Origin: Gloeopeniophorella convolvens
Taxonomy: Eukaryota; Basidiomycota; Agaricomycetes; Russulales
DNA: 64,000 nucleotides
Direction of reading: 5' to 3'
Assembly: GCA_022496205.1 (NCBI GenBank)
Contig: WTXD01000015.1
Location: 62,001 to 126,000, forward strand
Each line of letters starts with the position of its first letter. Positions within the stretch are counted from its first letter, which is position 1. Below are positions 23,401-36,018 of this stretch, one piece after another. Under the pieces are notes generated by a model. That model worked only from the letters and a program-made list of their open reading frames with translations. It made no database searches and was not told where the DNA came from. The position numbers and the translations under genes were made by a program.

Positions 23401-25427
23401 TCGCCGATGGAACCCGCATTGGTGGCCGGACAAAGCTTCGCGAGCGGAAGACAATGACCGGTGTCAAGGACGTATTCCTCGATGTCTTCTTGGAGCGCTT
23501 ACATGGTTCACACAAGGATGTACGAACCAAAGCAGCGAAGCAAGTAGCGTTGGATGCGTATAGAGCAACGCTGCCGGAGAACATCATCAGTCCGGTATGG
23601 CGCATCAAGGGTATGTTATCTGTAAAACATCTAGCGGCGTAGCTTAACAAAGATATGAGTAGGGTTTGATCCCCACCGTGATACACCAGTGGAGATCCTA
23701 CATACAGTCCTTCTCGGGTTCGTTAAGTATTTCTGGCGTGATGCCATCTATAACCGGCTTGGAACTGGCCCAGCAAAAAAAGAACTCCTCAAGGTGCGGC
23801 TGCAATCATTTGACACAGCTGGCCTTGAGATCCGGAGGCTTTCTGGCCAGACACTGGTTCAGTATGCTGGATCCTTGACCGGCCGCGATTTTCGAGCCAT
23901 CGTACAAGCTGCCCCTTTTGTCCTCTACGACCTCGTGCCGGCACCATGTTTCGACACATGGATCGCATTATCAAATCTCGTACCTTTGATCTGGCAGCCG
24001 CAGATTCCCAACATCGACACATATATTGTAAGTTTATGGATGATGCATTCATGCGCAGAACTGATAATTGTGATTTATGTATAGCTGCGGCTTGAACTAG
24101 CCATTCGGGAGTTCATTATGCGAACTGCATTATGGACGCCTCGCTGGTTCAACAAGGCAAAATTCCACACTATTCTTCATTTGCCCGACCACATCAAGCG
24201 ATTCGGTCCTGCAATTTTATTTGCTACAGAGTCGTTCGAGTCATTCAACGCAGTGATCCGATCCAAAAGCATTCACTCAAACCACCAGGCGCCCTCAAGA
24301 GACATTGCAGTCGCCTTTGCTCATGCAAATCGCATTCGGCATCTGCTGAGTGGTGGTCAGCAGTTCGTACGCTCAGAGAGCATGTCCACGTCCAACCCCT
24401 CCATGTTTCATGGATTGATCATGGACGTCGCACATGGACTCAGGCAGGAAGATGGCATATGGGAACCGGTTGGCCATGGGCCCCATTCCCTTGTTGGGGA
24501 TTCTTCTTTCGTGTCCTCGTTCCTTGGGTTTGATCGTGCCGGACAGGGTGCACATGAACCTGGTAAGGGTTTGAAGTTTCGGGTTATATTTGTTTTGCGC
24601 TAATGGCAGATCAGGTAGTTGCATGGTCGACAATTCCCCCCCGCGTCCATATGCAAGGACTGAGATGGGGTTGCGGTTTCCAAACCTCAACTCATCATTT
24701 CCATCCGAAATGCTCGACGCTGATGTGTTTGCTACCTGCAAGACAATGATGCTACTCAATGGTGACGTATGCCGTGCTGGTCAATGGATTCTATTCTACC
24801 ATATGTCTCAACCTGAACGTCCATGCCTCGCCCGCGTTAGTGAGATTGTGCGGTTTCTCGGCACAAGCATGAACGCAGCAGGAAAGGTCTCCCCAGACGC
24901 TATCTTACTCCAGCGTGCAACAATCTCGACATTTGTCGATTCGTATCGTATGCCATCTGTCACGATTGTTGATGAGTGGGACCTGGTACAAATTTCGGTG
25001 AGTTTTCACGACCTGGAGAGGGCGACCAAAGCTCATTATATGCTATCAGAACATCATATGTGTTGTGAACGTTCAACACCGATGCCTTGCTAATGGCTGC
25101 AAAGCTTCCGGCTCCGAGCACATGTATCAAGAGCGGATTGCAGTGGGGCATACAAGGGCTGCCGTTGAGCACATCAATCCAGGAGACCTTATACTTAACA
25201 CAGCCCAGATGCGTAACGCTGCGCATGTGGACATGTTCCGGTTCCGAGCGGAGCCAACAGCGGTAGACCTGGATAATGCAGTGTTGAGTGGTGTTCGGAA
25301 CGAGATTGACACCCAGAAACAGCTAGCACGGCAACAGCGGACCACAGCAGCACCCTCAAGGTTACAAGGGCCAAGCCGTACCTCTAGAGGTGGGCGCATG
25401 CAGTCTGGAGTTGGGGGTTCAATATAG
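20473..25427 (+). pseudogene. Plavaka-like transposase, disrupted by an inserted LTR
   Basis: Exons 20473-20524, 20588-21046, 21103-21206, 21264-21497, 21552-21951, 22007-22304, 22346-22535 plus 23096-23296, 23349-23610, 23663-24027, 24085-24562, 24615-24997 and 25050-25427 keep frame throughout. They would code 1267 residues if the insert at 22536-23095 were absent. Residues 29-52 form a BED-like zinc finger (C29, C32, H46, H52). Transposase-family blocks follow: EMANPRVRPHLHFYPED, QEYNVHFLCTSN, MQSEFSCHIG, DTPVEILHTVLLGFVKYFW, then FATESFESFNAVIR, which probably carries an acidic residue of the RNase H-like core. The C-terminal part resembles the conserved tail of these transposases (FYHMSQPERPCLARV). 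The LTR supplies an immediate TGA at 22536-22538. The rest of the gene is uninterrupted, so the insertion is recent. Confidence 0.8.
22536..23091. mobile_element. Solo-LTR-like insertion inside the transposase gene
   Basis: This 556-bp segment begins TGATATCC and ends CCCTAACA. It is flanked by GCGG at 22532-22535 and 23092-23095, a 4-bp target-site duplication. Removing it with one copy of the duplication restores the transposase frame exactly (GGER then STDNAP). TG...CA ends, a short direct duplication and no coding capacity fit a solo LTR of an LTR retrotransposon. Reading it as an intron (GT...AG is available) would break the frame. Which retroelement family it belongs to is not known. 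Confidence 0.7.
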
Positions 25428-25724
25428 CCAAGGCAGAGCGTGAGGTGCCGTCTGTTAGCGTACCGAGCACATTACACTCTATAAACACACTCGTGGGACA
25501 TGGTAAATGTTCATATATGATTCTCCGGATGTACGCGTCGTGAGTGTAGATATATTGCTGTTTATTCGGTGTCCGGGTGTGGTTGGCAGCAACGACTTGT
25601 CGTTTTTTTCCGATTGGCAGCATGTGACATGTGACATGTAACACCTTGCGCCCTTGACTGATTCGAATGCGCAAAATTCATCACATCCGGAACATCTTTT
25701 GTTACACTCATCCGCGCTGAATCC

Positions 25725-27816
25725 ATGTCTTGTTCACATCCCGCCCTTAACCTTGCTTTTCATATTGAGCAAGTCATTGAAGAGAGGTTAGTCTGGTGAC
25801 CCATCTGTGTTTGGAACTTGCTGACCCACGGGCCACTGCTCGCTTAACGGCAACTCTAGCCTGTCTCGGCGCTTTTTGTCAAAGCAACCTCGCCACGTCT
25901 CACCACCACCATCCCCAGAGCACAGTGAGCTTACACCTCACTCTTTTGGGATGTCGGGTCCTTTCAACTTCACCACGGTGGCACCGCAAACCCCGGCACA
26001 AAGGGCTGGCTATGCCCCACAAGGTGTAGGTTCAAACACGGGACTCTCGCTTGCCAGCACACCTGCTCGAGGGCCTCCAGTACTGTCCGCATCGAGCTAC
26101 AGGCCACCCGTCTCCAATCCTAGCTCATTGAGTCTTCTACCTGCCAGTACTGCTTCGAGGTATGATAGTACTGGGAGAGCTGTTGGTAACGGCCTCTCCA
26201 CGACTCCACATCCCACGTCAGCACAGAACTTGGGTGGATATCAAGCCTCTTCACTCGCTCATCCTCAGCCGCAAACACCTAATACGCCATCACTCGATAT
26301 GTCTCACTTTGATATCGACAATGAACCGCATGGGATGGACGACGCCTCGGGTTTTGTGGATGATGTCGCAAATGGGTTCGGACTTGGTCCGACAGAGAGC
26401 GACCTTCGAATGTTCCTACATGGCTATGCTTCGGTGGGTTTTATTATCTTCTTCGGTCTTAGTAACTAATATACAATACAACCTAGCTTGGGGTCGACTT
26501 GTCTGAACCGGATCTTCGCATGCGTGTCTATCATCTTGGTGCCCTTTTCGGTATTTTTAGTCAGCTTCGCAAGGGCCAGCAGCAACTGGAGCATACAAGG
26601 CTCTCATTCCAGAAGATGATGAACGACTTCTCCACCCGTCTTGATGAAACATTCACACTCACGGCTGAACAAAGGGTTTGGCCTTTACTTTATCTACGGT
26701 GTCCCCATCTTATTGAACCATGTAGGGGACCATTCGCATCACTGCCGGGAAGTTAATTTTCGAACCTGGTCGCATCAATTACATGCACCTCCACACCCAC
26801 GTTATGGTAAGTAGCCTTATCCCCTATGAGAGTGCGCATGGATGATGTATGCTGATTGTTTAAAGACCGACCTCCGTCAGCGTCAGAATGAGCTCCGCCT
26901 CAACAACATCTTTGCGAGTCTCTATCGGGAGCGTCAACTTGCAATGGCAGTCAAGCGCATTTGCTCAAGTGTCCGGAATGGTTACCGTGAAATGGTATGT
27001 CTGCTAGCTTCTACCAATGCACGGGCACCTAAATTTAGTACTGGGAAGCTTCGTGACAGTGTTATTGGTCCAAGCACAATGACTTTAGAAGACTTCATTT
27101 ATAATGCCGCATCCCGTTTTGGCTATACAGATTTCAGCAGTAGCACGAGCGCTGCAACGTTGGCACATGTAGCAATCCTTGTAAGTGATACCGCTAGCCT
27201 GGTATCAACTTTATTGATTAGAATCAATTCTATGTACCAGCGCCGCTTTGCACTTGATAACCCAAAGCTCCTTGGCCGTGAAGGTGCTGAATGTGAAAAC
27301 GACGATGATGACATCCATATCCAGGCCGACACACCCGAGTTCGATACCAATTCCTCAGCTTCGTCGCGGCCCACTAGTGCTGCATCAGCTGTACCTCCAG
27401 CTACCTCGAGGAAGCGGAAGCGTGTCGCTTCTTCGCATACCACACGGTCAATCGTTCCAAAGGGTGGTGCAGACTTCTGGTCCCAGGTCGAGAAATGGTT
27501 TGCGGCACGTGTCAAAGCCGACACATTGGGTGAGACCTGGTCCTCAAAGGGGTGGAAGGAGTGCGTCTTGTCTTCTATCTGTGTTGTTCTCTACTCATCG
27601 TTTGACTATCATAGCTATATTGCCAAGATTATTGACGAAGACCACAAGACCTTCACGCCAGAGCCCACACACGATGCATACATCCCCACCGGTACCCCAG
27701 ATGTGAGCACAGATGATAGAGCAGGACCATCAGTGCAGCGGGACAGTGTTGCTAGCAATTCATTCGGCGGTGCAGGGACCTTTGCGCAGATCTTTCACCA
27801 TACTTCCACATTGTAG
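25725..27816 (+). CDS. Second gene of the Plavaka-like element
   Basis: Exons 25725-25786, 25860-26433, 26487-26675, 26726-26806, 26866-26994, 27049-27180, 27241-27560 and 27615-27816 give 562 residues in one frame. The N-terminal third is Ser/Pro/Thr-rich and probably disordered. A conserved-looking helical core follows (SEPDLRMRVYHLGALFGIF, RQRQNELRLNNIFASLYRER, KLRD-like and TLEDFIYNAASRFGYTD). An acidic stretch (ENDDDDIH), a basic KRKRV nuclear-localisation-like motif and a FWSQVEKWFAARV segment complete it. It starts about 300 bp after the transposase stop on the same strand. Its role in transposition is unknown; an accessory or DNA-binding partner is an inference. The intron ending GGGAAG at 27048 is the least certain junction. 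Confidence 0.6.
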
Positions 27817-28708
27817 CTACTATGCGTAGACTACAATTTTTCATAGCTTTAATACATCGCGTTGTCTGTTCGCCATAGATCTGCACCTGAGCACCGCTCA
27901 TGGCTCCGACTCCAATGTATAGCTCACCCGCACAAGGGTGCTCAAATAGCATGCGCTCATGGACATCACTCAGTCATTCAGATGGATATCCGAGAGTGCA
28001 CTTGTGGTTTAAACACTCAAACCCTTGCCCTGTCACTTGGCAGCCCATTGGCCACTACACACTCAAACTCATAGCATTGTGGAGATGCCTGCATGTGCAC
28101 ATATCACCGCCAGCGCCAGACCATCATCCGATAGACAGCATATAAGTAGGAGCGCTTCCGATGACAGGCCCCGGGTGAATCTGGTGCCATGGCATGTCAA
28201 CCTCAGGACGTCTCATAACCAAACGACCGACTGGCAATAGAATTTACCGAGGCTGAGTCGGGTGTTTCCACAGTCAACCTGAATGATGCCGCCCTCAGCA
28301 ATTGTTATCATTGGCCCAGCTGAACAAGATACGAAACAGGAGCTTAACAGTTTCACCCGCTAACATAATCGCACACCCTCTATTGACCGACCGACCAATC
28401 AAGAATCTGTCCCCTGACAATTTTAATTGCCGCTTCCAGACTGATACGGCCTCAACTTAACCGCTCCCAGGACGGCCCCAGTGCACTTAGCCGAGGTGGG
28501 GGTGTAGACACGCATCGGCGTTACCCGGAGCTATGTAAGCATCATCACGCGCACGTGTAAAGCGCGCCAAGTTGTCAGTCGCGTGGCGCCGCACGTGGTG
28601 AGAATGGGCGCAGCTTCACAACTTCACAAGTCCACACCGTCTCAGCGTGTGACCGGTGACCACGCTTTCTCTTGCTACTGCACTTCACATCACTAGCCAG
28701 CAGCAGCA

Positions 28709-29632
<924 letters not shown>

Positions 29633-32072
29633 GCCTCAACGCACTCGGGCCGTCTTGCCGTTACTGATCTATTACCTTCATACCTTTGCTTGCTGTCGGG
29701 TACTGTTCACGCCGTATTTCGCAATGACACAGCTATGCTCGACTCACCGTCCTCTCCGTGTACGTCAGACCCCTTGAGATGTCCCGCATCACATATGGAG
29801 TACTGCATCAAACACAAGCTCACCTCGCGAAGCAGTCGCTCGAAAAGTTAATCTCAGCGGTCTTCTAGTTCTAGAAAGAGTACGACCGTGTCTCGATTTC
29901 TAGGAGGGTATAGGGCACCGGATTGGTTGTCCATGCAGGTTAATGCGGGGCAGGGAAGAGCAGAGGGTAATGTTGCATTCCCGACACCGCTCCATTACGG
30001 CGGTGTTGGCCAAGTGTTAGCTCCGAGACTTCAGTTTTACAGTAAATCGATGGTATTAGCATCTTGTTCACAGGCACACTGACCCGTGTTAGGCTTCCGG
30101 CTAGCCCAGACTGACAACCTCCAGCCATGACCATGTTGCAAGCATGCCACCCATTCCCGACCTTGTGAGGAGCCGAGTCCATCAAGGACCTACAAATTTC
30201 TCTCATTCCAGTCAAGTGACATTGTTGCCTCCTTAGCTAATTCACGAACCCGCTCAGCTCTGCTGTAACCGTATCATCTAACTGTTTCCTTTGTCGTACT
30301 GATGCATGTCCGCTCAGTTCAAATTTTCATCCCTCTGCGACTCATGTGCGGCTCACGCGCGCGTCACCAGCCTCCTGTACCTTGTCTAGGCTGGCAACCC
30401 TCGTACACTGAAGTGGATTCCAGCGGTCCTCCGGCACCTGCTACACTAAGATGCACAATACCGTGACTAATCATCTCCCGGAACCAATCGAGCGCTCGGT
30501 CCGTGCTACACCAGGGCGTTCGTTGAACACGCCGTACACAGCCACGGCAGGAACAAGGCCGGGGCTGTGCTCACGGGGTGGTGAAGAGACGGCCCCGGCG
30601 GGCTTGTGCACCTATACCCGCAGCGACCCGCGCAGGGGCCGCATCCGCTGCAGTTCCGAGTACCGGCGTCTTCCAATACAGCTTCTCGGGTCGTGTGCCT
30701 GCCTTGGGTACTGGACTTAAGCCGCGTCCTCTCTGGGCTGGAGTAGCTGGACTAGATCAGCACCGCACATTCCAAGACGCGGCTTCGGCTACCAGTGGTG
30801 CGCACCTGAGTCCCTCGCCCTGGTCCTCTTCTGGCTCCTGCGTTGCGTCGCATGGACCTGGCCTTGGGTGCGGCTTTTTGTAGCATGGTTCCGCGTTTTC
30901 AGCCCACTGCCTCTGAACACGGTTCACCTTCGAGAGGATCGTACCGTCAGGGTCTAGAAAGTTCCAGATGCACCTCCTGTTCTCTCATACGGCGGTGCGC
31001 TGGGCGTCGGAGTTCGTATTACTCGGGTGCACTAGTGGATATGAACGCGAGCGAAGAGAGCACACGCGACGCCAGTATAGACTGTGCCCTAGGCCGGGCT
31101 CAGTGGTGGTGCCAGGACTGCAAAGCGGGGTTCTTGTGGACAAATAGCGCTGGAAATGTGCCATGACGTCGAGCATCTTCTTGGTGGGCATGTATAGCGA
31201 ACAAAGAAGCGATATACACTTTGATGCGGGAGGACATCACGGAGAAGCGGCGCGGACTTGCCAGCAGAAGAGCGTATCAGCACCCGTTGCCTTGCACGCA
31301 TGAAATCGGCGCCCAAGGCCTATCTAGAAGATGGGATACTAATGCCCCATCGGAAGGGCAGGCATGCGAGCGTGCCTCGTCGAGCCTGTGTTGATGCCGG
31401 GCAGGATGAGGAGGGGTGGTAATTAGATCTCTCGCCCTGCCACCTGTCAATTTGTCTCATAAAGCAGACTCCGGGAAGGAACGACAACTTCCGGCCCGAT
31501 GCAAAAGCGAGCAGGGTCGCTGAAATCGTGACGCGACCTCCATGCGGGAGCAAAGCCGTGTCCAGGCAGAATGATTAACCAGAATTGTGTATTATCAAAC
31601 TCCAAGAACGCCGCCGGAAAAACTGGGGGGCGAGATCTCGAGGCCCAGGAATCCTGGACAGGGCACTACCTGGGACTACAAGTGGAAAAAACAATAAAGA
31701 AACAACTATGCGATGCGGATTCCGATGGTGAATGTTTGTCTCCAATCACCTAGGTGTGCCTTGTCGAAAGAACCAAACCGGCGTGATCAGTGGCTACGCG
31801 CCTAATGAAGGTGGTCGACTTCTTAGAGCGGAGTCGGGGTGGGCTTGTGACCGTTGCCGTCCCAAGGTCAGATATGTACGTTGGCTAGATTTTGGGACGA
31901 GCTGATTACCACATCTTCCGCGGGTAGTGGACATGATGGTTCGTACTATGGGCGGCGGTATAGCGTCTCGGAGTGGCAGAACATGAGACTTCACCATACT
32001 ACGGCGGCCACTGGGGTGTACGTTCAATCACGCCTCGACGTTCGTGGGAGAGCAATTCGACATCGGAAAATA
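29633..32072. other. Intergenic, 2.4 kb, no supported gene
   Basis: ORFs up to about 107 codons on both strands without recognisable motifs. The largest overlap one another in different frames. Confidence 0.5.
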
Positions 32073-32144
32073 GACTTCGTAGCTCAGCGGTAGAGCGTCT
32101 GATTCCAGTCCAGAAGGTCATCCGTTCAATCCGGGTCGAGGTCA
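32073..32144 (+). tRNA. tRNA-Trp (CCA)-like gene, intronless
   Basis: A 72-nt cloverleaf can be drawn by hand. The acceptor GACTTCG pairs with CGAGGTC (one G-T pair). The D arm is GCTC/GAGC, the anticodon loop TTCCAGT has anticodon CCA, and the T arm ATCCG/CGGGT closes loop TTCAATC. The discriminator base is A. TAGCTCAGCGG fits the A box and GTTCAATCC the B box. Six T directly after the gene (32145-32150) form a Pol III terminator. The anticodon stem has an A-C mismatch next to the loop (pair 31-39), so a diverged copy or pseudogene is possible. Confidence 0.75.
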
Positions 32145-32150
32145 TTTTTT
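32145..32150 (+). terminator. Pol III terminator (T6)
   Basis: Six consecutive T on the plus strand immediately follow the discriminator base of the tRNA-Trp-like gene. Confidence 0.7.
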
Positions 32151-32188
32151 CGAATTCAAGGAGGTAAGAATCTCAGAAGCAGTGAGCA

Positions 32189-32655
32189 TCACATGTATCG
32201 GACGAATGCGTCGAATGTAATTTCCTCGGCAAGCTGCCCCTGCAGAGCCCTGCAGTCGTTGAAAGCCCTGCGTGATGTAGCACAGAGGCTCGTGAGTTGA
32301 AGCGGCTCGGTCGAGAGGCGGACGCTATCAATCAACGTTATCAACATGAGGCGTAAATGCATACTGAGAAGAGATACACCGGCGGAAATCACGCGCTGTT
32401 AGAAGAGTGCGCCTGTGGGAGAGGCCTTGGCGGTTCAACGTCTCTTTCGAGCACATCGATAGTACCTCTCATTAGTGCAATTTGGACGTGGATGGCTTTG
32501 ACTGACGAGGAAGGCACGTACTTTTCAGCCTCGAAGCTCAATTGGAAGTGTCGCGAGATGCCTCCACGCGTGACCGCCGCTAACCGATCGCGAGCATGTA
32601 CGTTGGTCCACAATACATTTAAGCGGGCCAATTGGTACGTTGGATCGGATAGCAC
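32189..32655 (-). CDS. Possible small hypothetical protein, boundaries uncertain
   Basis: Two minus frames read like protein: 32655 down to about 32420 (FEAEKYVPSSSVKAIHVQIALMRG) and 32392-32189 (LCATSRRAFNDCRALQGQLAEE, ending FDAFVRYM). Both are hydrophilic and helical in character. No splice pair that joins them could be fixed with confidence, and no family is recognised. It may be a gene with an unresolved intron, a pseudogene or chance. Confidence 0.25.
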
Positions 32656-33940
32656 ACTTCATCGAAGGATTACAGCTCTACAGATAGACTTCTCAGTATG
32701 ATGAATGCCGCAGTTGTGCAGGGTGACTTATGGCGCCATGAGGACAAAGAGGGCGCTGGGTCGTACCCTAAATTCTAGATGTCCAAGAGAAGACCGTTGG
32801 GGACTTTTGGGGACGAGCGCTATCTGGGTGCAGCTGATACACGCTATGATACAATTGATGGTCCACAGGGCTGCTTCGCTGGCAGGTCAATGAGAGAAGA
32901 GTGTGATACATTCAACGCTCCAATGGGACTTAACCGATTCCAACGTAATGAGGGAGCTGGAACGGTTACAATACGGAGGCGACTCCATACGTCTGGTCAG
33001 ATGCGACTAGATTCCCAAGCGGACAAAAGTGAAGGAGCCGATTGCCAGAGCTGCAGCCTGACCGGTGAGCATTGAAGCAGGCGGAAAGCACGGCCTTCTG
33101 CATTTTGACTTCACACTCTCAGCAGATCCTGTGTAATTCGGAAGATTGTCGGCTTCTGGAAGAGCATGCCGGTAAGGTACGAAGGAGCTTCAGGTACGAG
33201 AATCGGCTGCATTGCGTCGACTGAAATGAGTTTCAGCATTCAACCCAGGCAAGAGGGGAGCGAAAGCTGCCCAATACATTTTTGCGGGAGTCTGGTGACG
33301 AGGGGTTTGCAACAACGCAAGCGACATTCGCAGCCAGATGATCTTTGCCCGGGTGCAATTAATCAGGGCGTATGGTGTTGCAGACCTCGATGGCGCCTAG
33401 GACGCGTGGTGCGAAGGTCACACGGCCAACACAAGGCCAAAAAAAGATATGCTTGTCCAAACTTTGCGTCGGGTTGCTTCTTTCGGTCTATCATTCGTGA
33501 CAGAGTCTGTTGACCTGTAAGCTCGCGCGTCTTAGAAGACAATTGCGGATCGGGCTGGAACGCTGTTCGTTGGAGTACTGTAAAGCCCTACGACGAGCCG
33601 GGACGCGGAAACGCCGGCCTCTTGCCCCTCGATTACGGGAGGTAGCATCATCGAGTGGTGTAGTGGGTGCTGTAGTGAAAACATGGGCGGATCAGGACAG
33701 GTGGCGGTCAAAGTTACGGGAGAGGAGGGACTGGAAAATGTGACCGCCCGAGGCGCATCGGAGCCGCGATGGTGGCTCCGGTCACCGGCGCGTACGGCGA
33801 ACGTAATTTTGTACTCCCACGCTGAGTTTGGAGAAGTCTGTCGGCTTTCAGGGCACCTGCCTCTTGAGAGAAAGCTTGACCATGCTTCAACCCAACTCCA
33901 GGTGCAATCGAAGAAGACGCAGGCGGAAACCTTCCAGCTA
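32656..33940. other. Intergenic upstream of the first sugar transporter
   Basis: No supported gene. The ORF at 33683-34210 covers the transporter promoter and is treated as chance. Confidence 0.5.
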
Positions 33941-33998
33941 AACTCGGGCCATGTCAGCTGGACTTCCACATCCCCGCCTTCCCCGCATTCGAAGGCCC

Positions 33999-34005
33999 AT
34001 AAAAG
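33999..34005 (+). promoter_or_regulatory. TATA box of sugar transporter A
   Basis: ATAAAAG lies about 90 bp before the ATG. About 50 bp immediately upstream (containing GTCAGCTGG and CCGCCTTC) are shared with transporter B. Confidence 0.55.
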
Positions 34006-34090
34006 CCTCGCAATTGGGTTCGCCTCCTTCACCACCAGGTTCACCCCCCGCGACCCTCGCAGGACCTGCTGTCTCAGCTTCTCCGTGATC

Positions 34091-36018
34091 ATGGGTGTCA
34101 ACGTTGTTGCTCAAGGACGAGAGACCAGCTACCACCATCTCCTCGACCCCAATAGGAAATGGTACAACAATCGACGGTACGTACTGAGCTCTTTGATCCT
34201 CTGGCTATAGCCTCTCATACACCTCATAGCTTGATCGCCCTCCATGGGTGGATCTTCCTGCTCTTGATCACGTCCTCTAACAATGGCTACGATGGTTCGA
34301 TGATGAACTCACTCCAGGCTGAGAAGACATGGACTGCCTATTTCAATCACCCGCACGGTGGTCAACTTGGTCTGCTCAACGCCATCCAGGTGCGTGTCTA
34401 GCATCGACCAATGCAATAACGCTATCTCACCTAGCGCTCAGAATATTGGCAGCTTGGCTGCGTACCCCTTCGCACCCTACTTGTCCGATGGAATCGGCCG
34501 TCGCAAAACCATTGCGGTTGGCGCCTTCATTATGCTTGCTGCCACTGCTATCCAGACCGCTGCTCGCTCTGTCCATATGTTTATCGGTGCTCGGTAGGTT
34601 CTGATTCCCATGTCGGTCCATCCAGTTCCTAAAGGTTTCTCAGTTTCCTCATCGGGTTCGGCCTCACATTCGCCGCTAATTCCGCTCCTATGCTGGTCAC
34701 GGAGATTGCTTATCCGTTATACCGCGCTCCACTCACATCCCTCTACAACTCACTTTGGTATTCCGGCGCTATCGTGTAAGTGCCACGCCAAACCCCGCCT
34801 CAGTTGCATGACATCCGACTTCCTTTCAGTGCAGCCTGGACCACATTCGGAACAGAGTTCATGTCGAGCACATGGTCGTGGCGCCTCCCATCACTACTGC
34901 AAGGTATGCCAGCGCTGGCCCAAGTCTTCCTGATCTGGTTCGTGCCGGAATCGCCTCGTTGGTTGATCTCCAAGGGCCGCGACGCTGAAGCTCTCCACAC
35001 TCTCGCTTATTACCACGCCGACGGAGATGAGTACGTGACTTCTCTGTATCAAATCTTGCGCAGGATCTGATCTGGGCCCAGACGCGATCCCCTCGTTGTC
35101 TACGAGTTCGAGGAAATCAAGGCCGCAATCGAATTCGACAAGACGCAGAATGTCGGCTGGAAGTCCCTCATCCAGACCCCCGGCAATAGGAAGCGTATGC
35201 GGATCATCGTTGCCCTTGGCTGGTTTTCTCAATGGTCCGGCAATGGCCTCGTCTCTTATTACCTCACGCAAGTGCTCAACAACATTGGCATCACGAACAC
35301 GACAATCCAGCTTCTTATCAACGGTATCCTGCAAATCTGGAACTTGTTCTGGGCTTGCGGTTCCGCTTTCCTCGTGGAGAAGTTCGGTCGCCGTTTTCTC
35401 TTCCTCGCATCAACCTTGGGCATGCTTCTGTTCTTCACGATGCAAACAATCATGACTGCTCTGTACCTCGAGCATGGTAGTGCCGGTACCGCGCACGCCG
35501 TCATAGCGTTTATCTTCCTCTTTTATGCTTCTTATGAGTAAGTCTAAACTTCGCGAGACCCCGTCCCTGGCTGACGTGCCATCTACAGTATTGCATTCAC
35601 GCCCCTCATCGTGTCCTACACTGTTGAGATTCTGCCCTTCAACCTTCGTGCAAAGGGCTTCAACGTGTTCAACTTTACGATTTCATGCGCGCTCATCTTC
35701 AACCAATACGTCAACCCCATCGCCTTGGAACACATTTCCTGGAAGTACTATGTGCGTCGCGATTCGTATTTCTACTGGCCCTTTCTAACGCCGTGCTTGC
35801 AGATCGTATACTGCTGCTGGCTTGTGTTCGAGGTCGTATACGTCTACTTCTTTATCATCGAGACAAAGGGCCTCTCTCTCGAGGAGACTGCAACACTGTT
35901 CGATGGCGAAGACGTCGTACAAACGCAGATATCCGCTCGCGCCACCTATCGCGCCGGGGCCCTACCTCCATCACCGACAGACGAAAAGGCGTCCGCGGAG
36001 TTTTCGGAGAAGGCGTAG
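34091..36018 (+). CDS. MFS sugar transporter A (lactose-permease/hexose-type)
   Basis: Exons 34091-34176, 34230-34389, 34442-34593, 34644-34775, 34830-35030, 35082-35537, 35589-35751 and 35803-36018 give 521 residues, normal for 12-helix fungal sugar porters. Sugar-porter signatures are present: DGIGRR in the loop after helix 2 (residues 98-103), PESPRW at 216-221, QWSGNGLVSYY in helix 7, VEKFGRR after helix 8, and ETKGLSLEE after the last helix. The protein sits in the plasma membrane and probably imports a mono- or disaccharide by proton symport; the substrate cannot be read from sequence. It is closest to transporter B by intron set, by the TQNVGWK loop and by promoter. Confidence 0.9.

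Larger units (their letters stand above)
20081..28429 (+). mobile_element. Plavaka-like (CACTA-type) DNA transposon, about 8.3 kb
   Basis: Two plus-strand genes of the Plavaka type fill 20473-27816. The outer limits are set tentatively by an exact 16-bp direct repeat, CTGACAATTTTAATTG, at 20081-20096 and 28414-28429. The left copy is preceded by CA, giving CACTG, the kind of start expected for CACTA-type termini. The right copy lies in direct rather than inverted orientation, so the true terminal repeats are not proven. The transposase carries a solo-LTR-like insertion, so this copy is probably non-autonomous today. Plavaka elements are known from basidiomycete genomes. Confidence 0.65.

Noticed and set aside
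29640..32070. Several 80-107-codon ORFs as genes
   Set aside because: No motifs, overlapping frames on both strands, and no consistent intron signals.
33683..34210. 175-codon plus ORF overlapping the start of transporter A
   Set aside because: It covers the TATA box, leader and first exon of the transporter in a different frame; a shadow.
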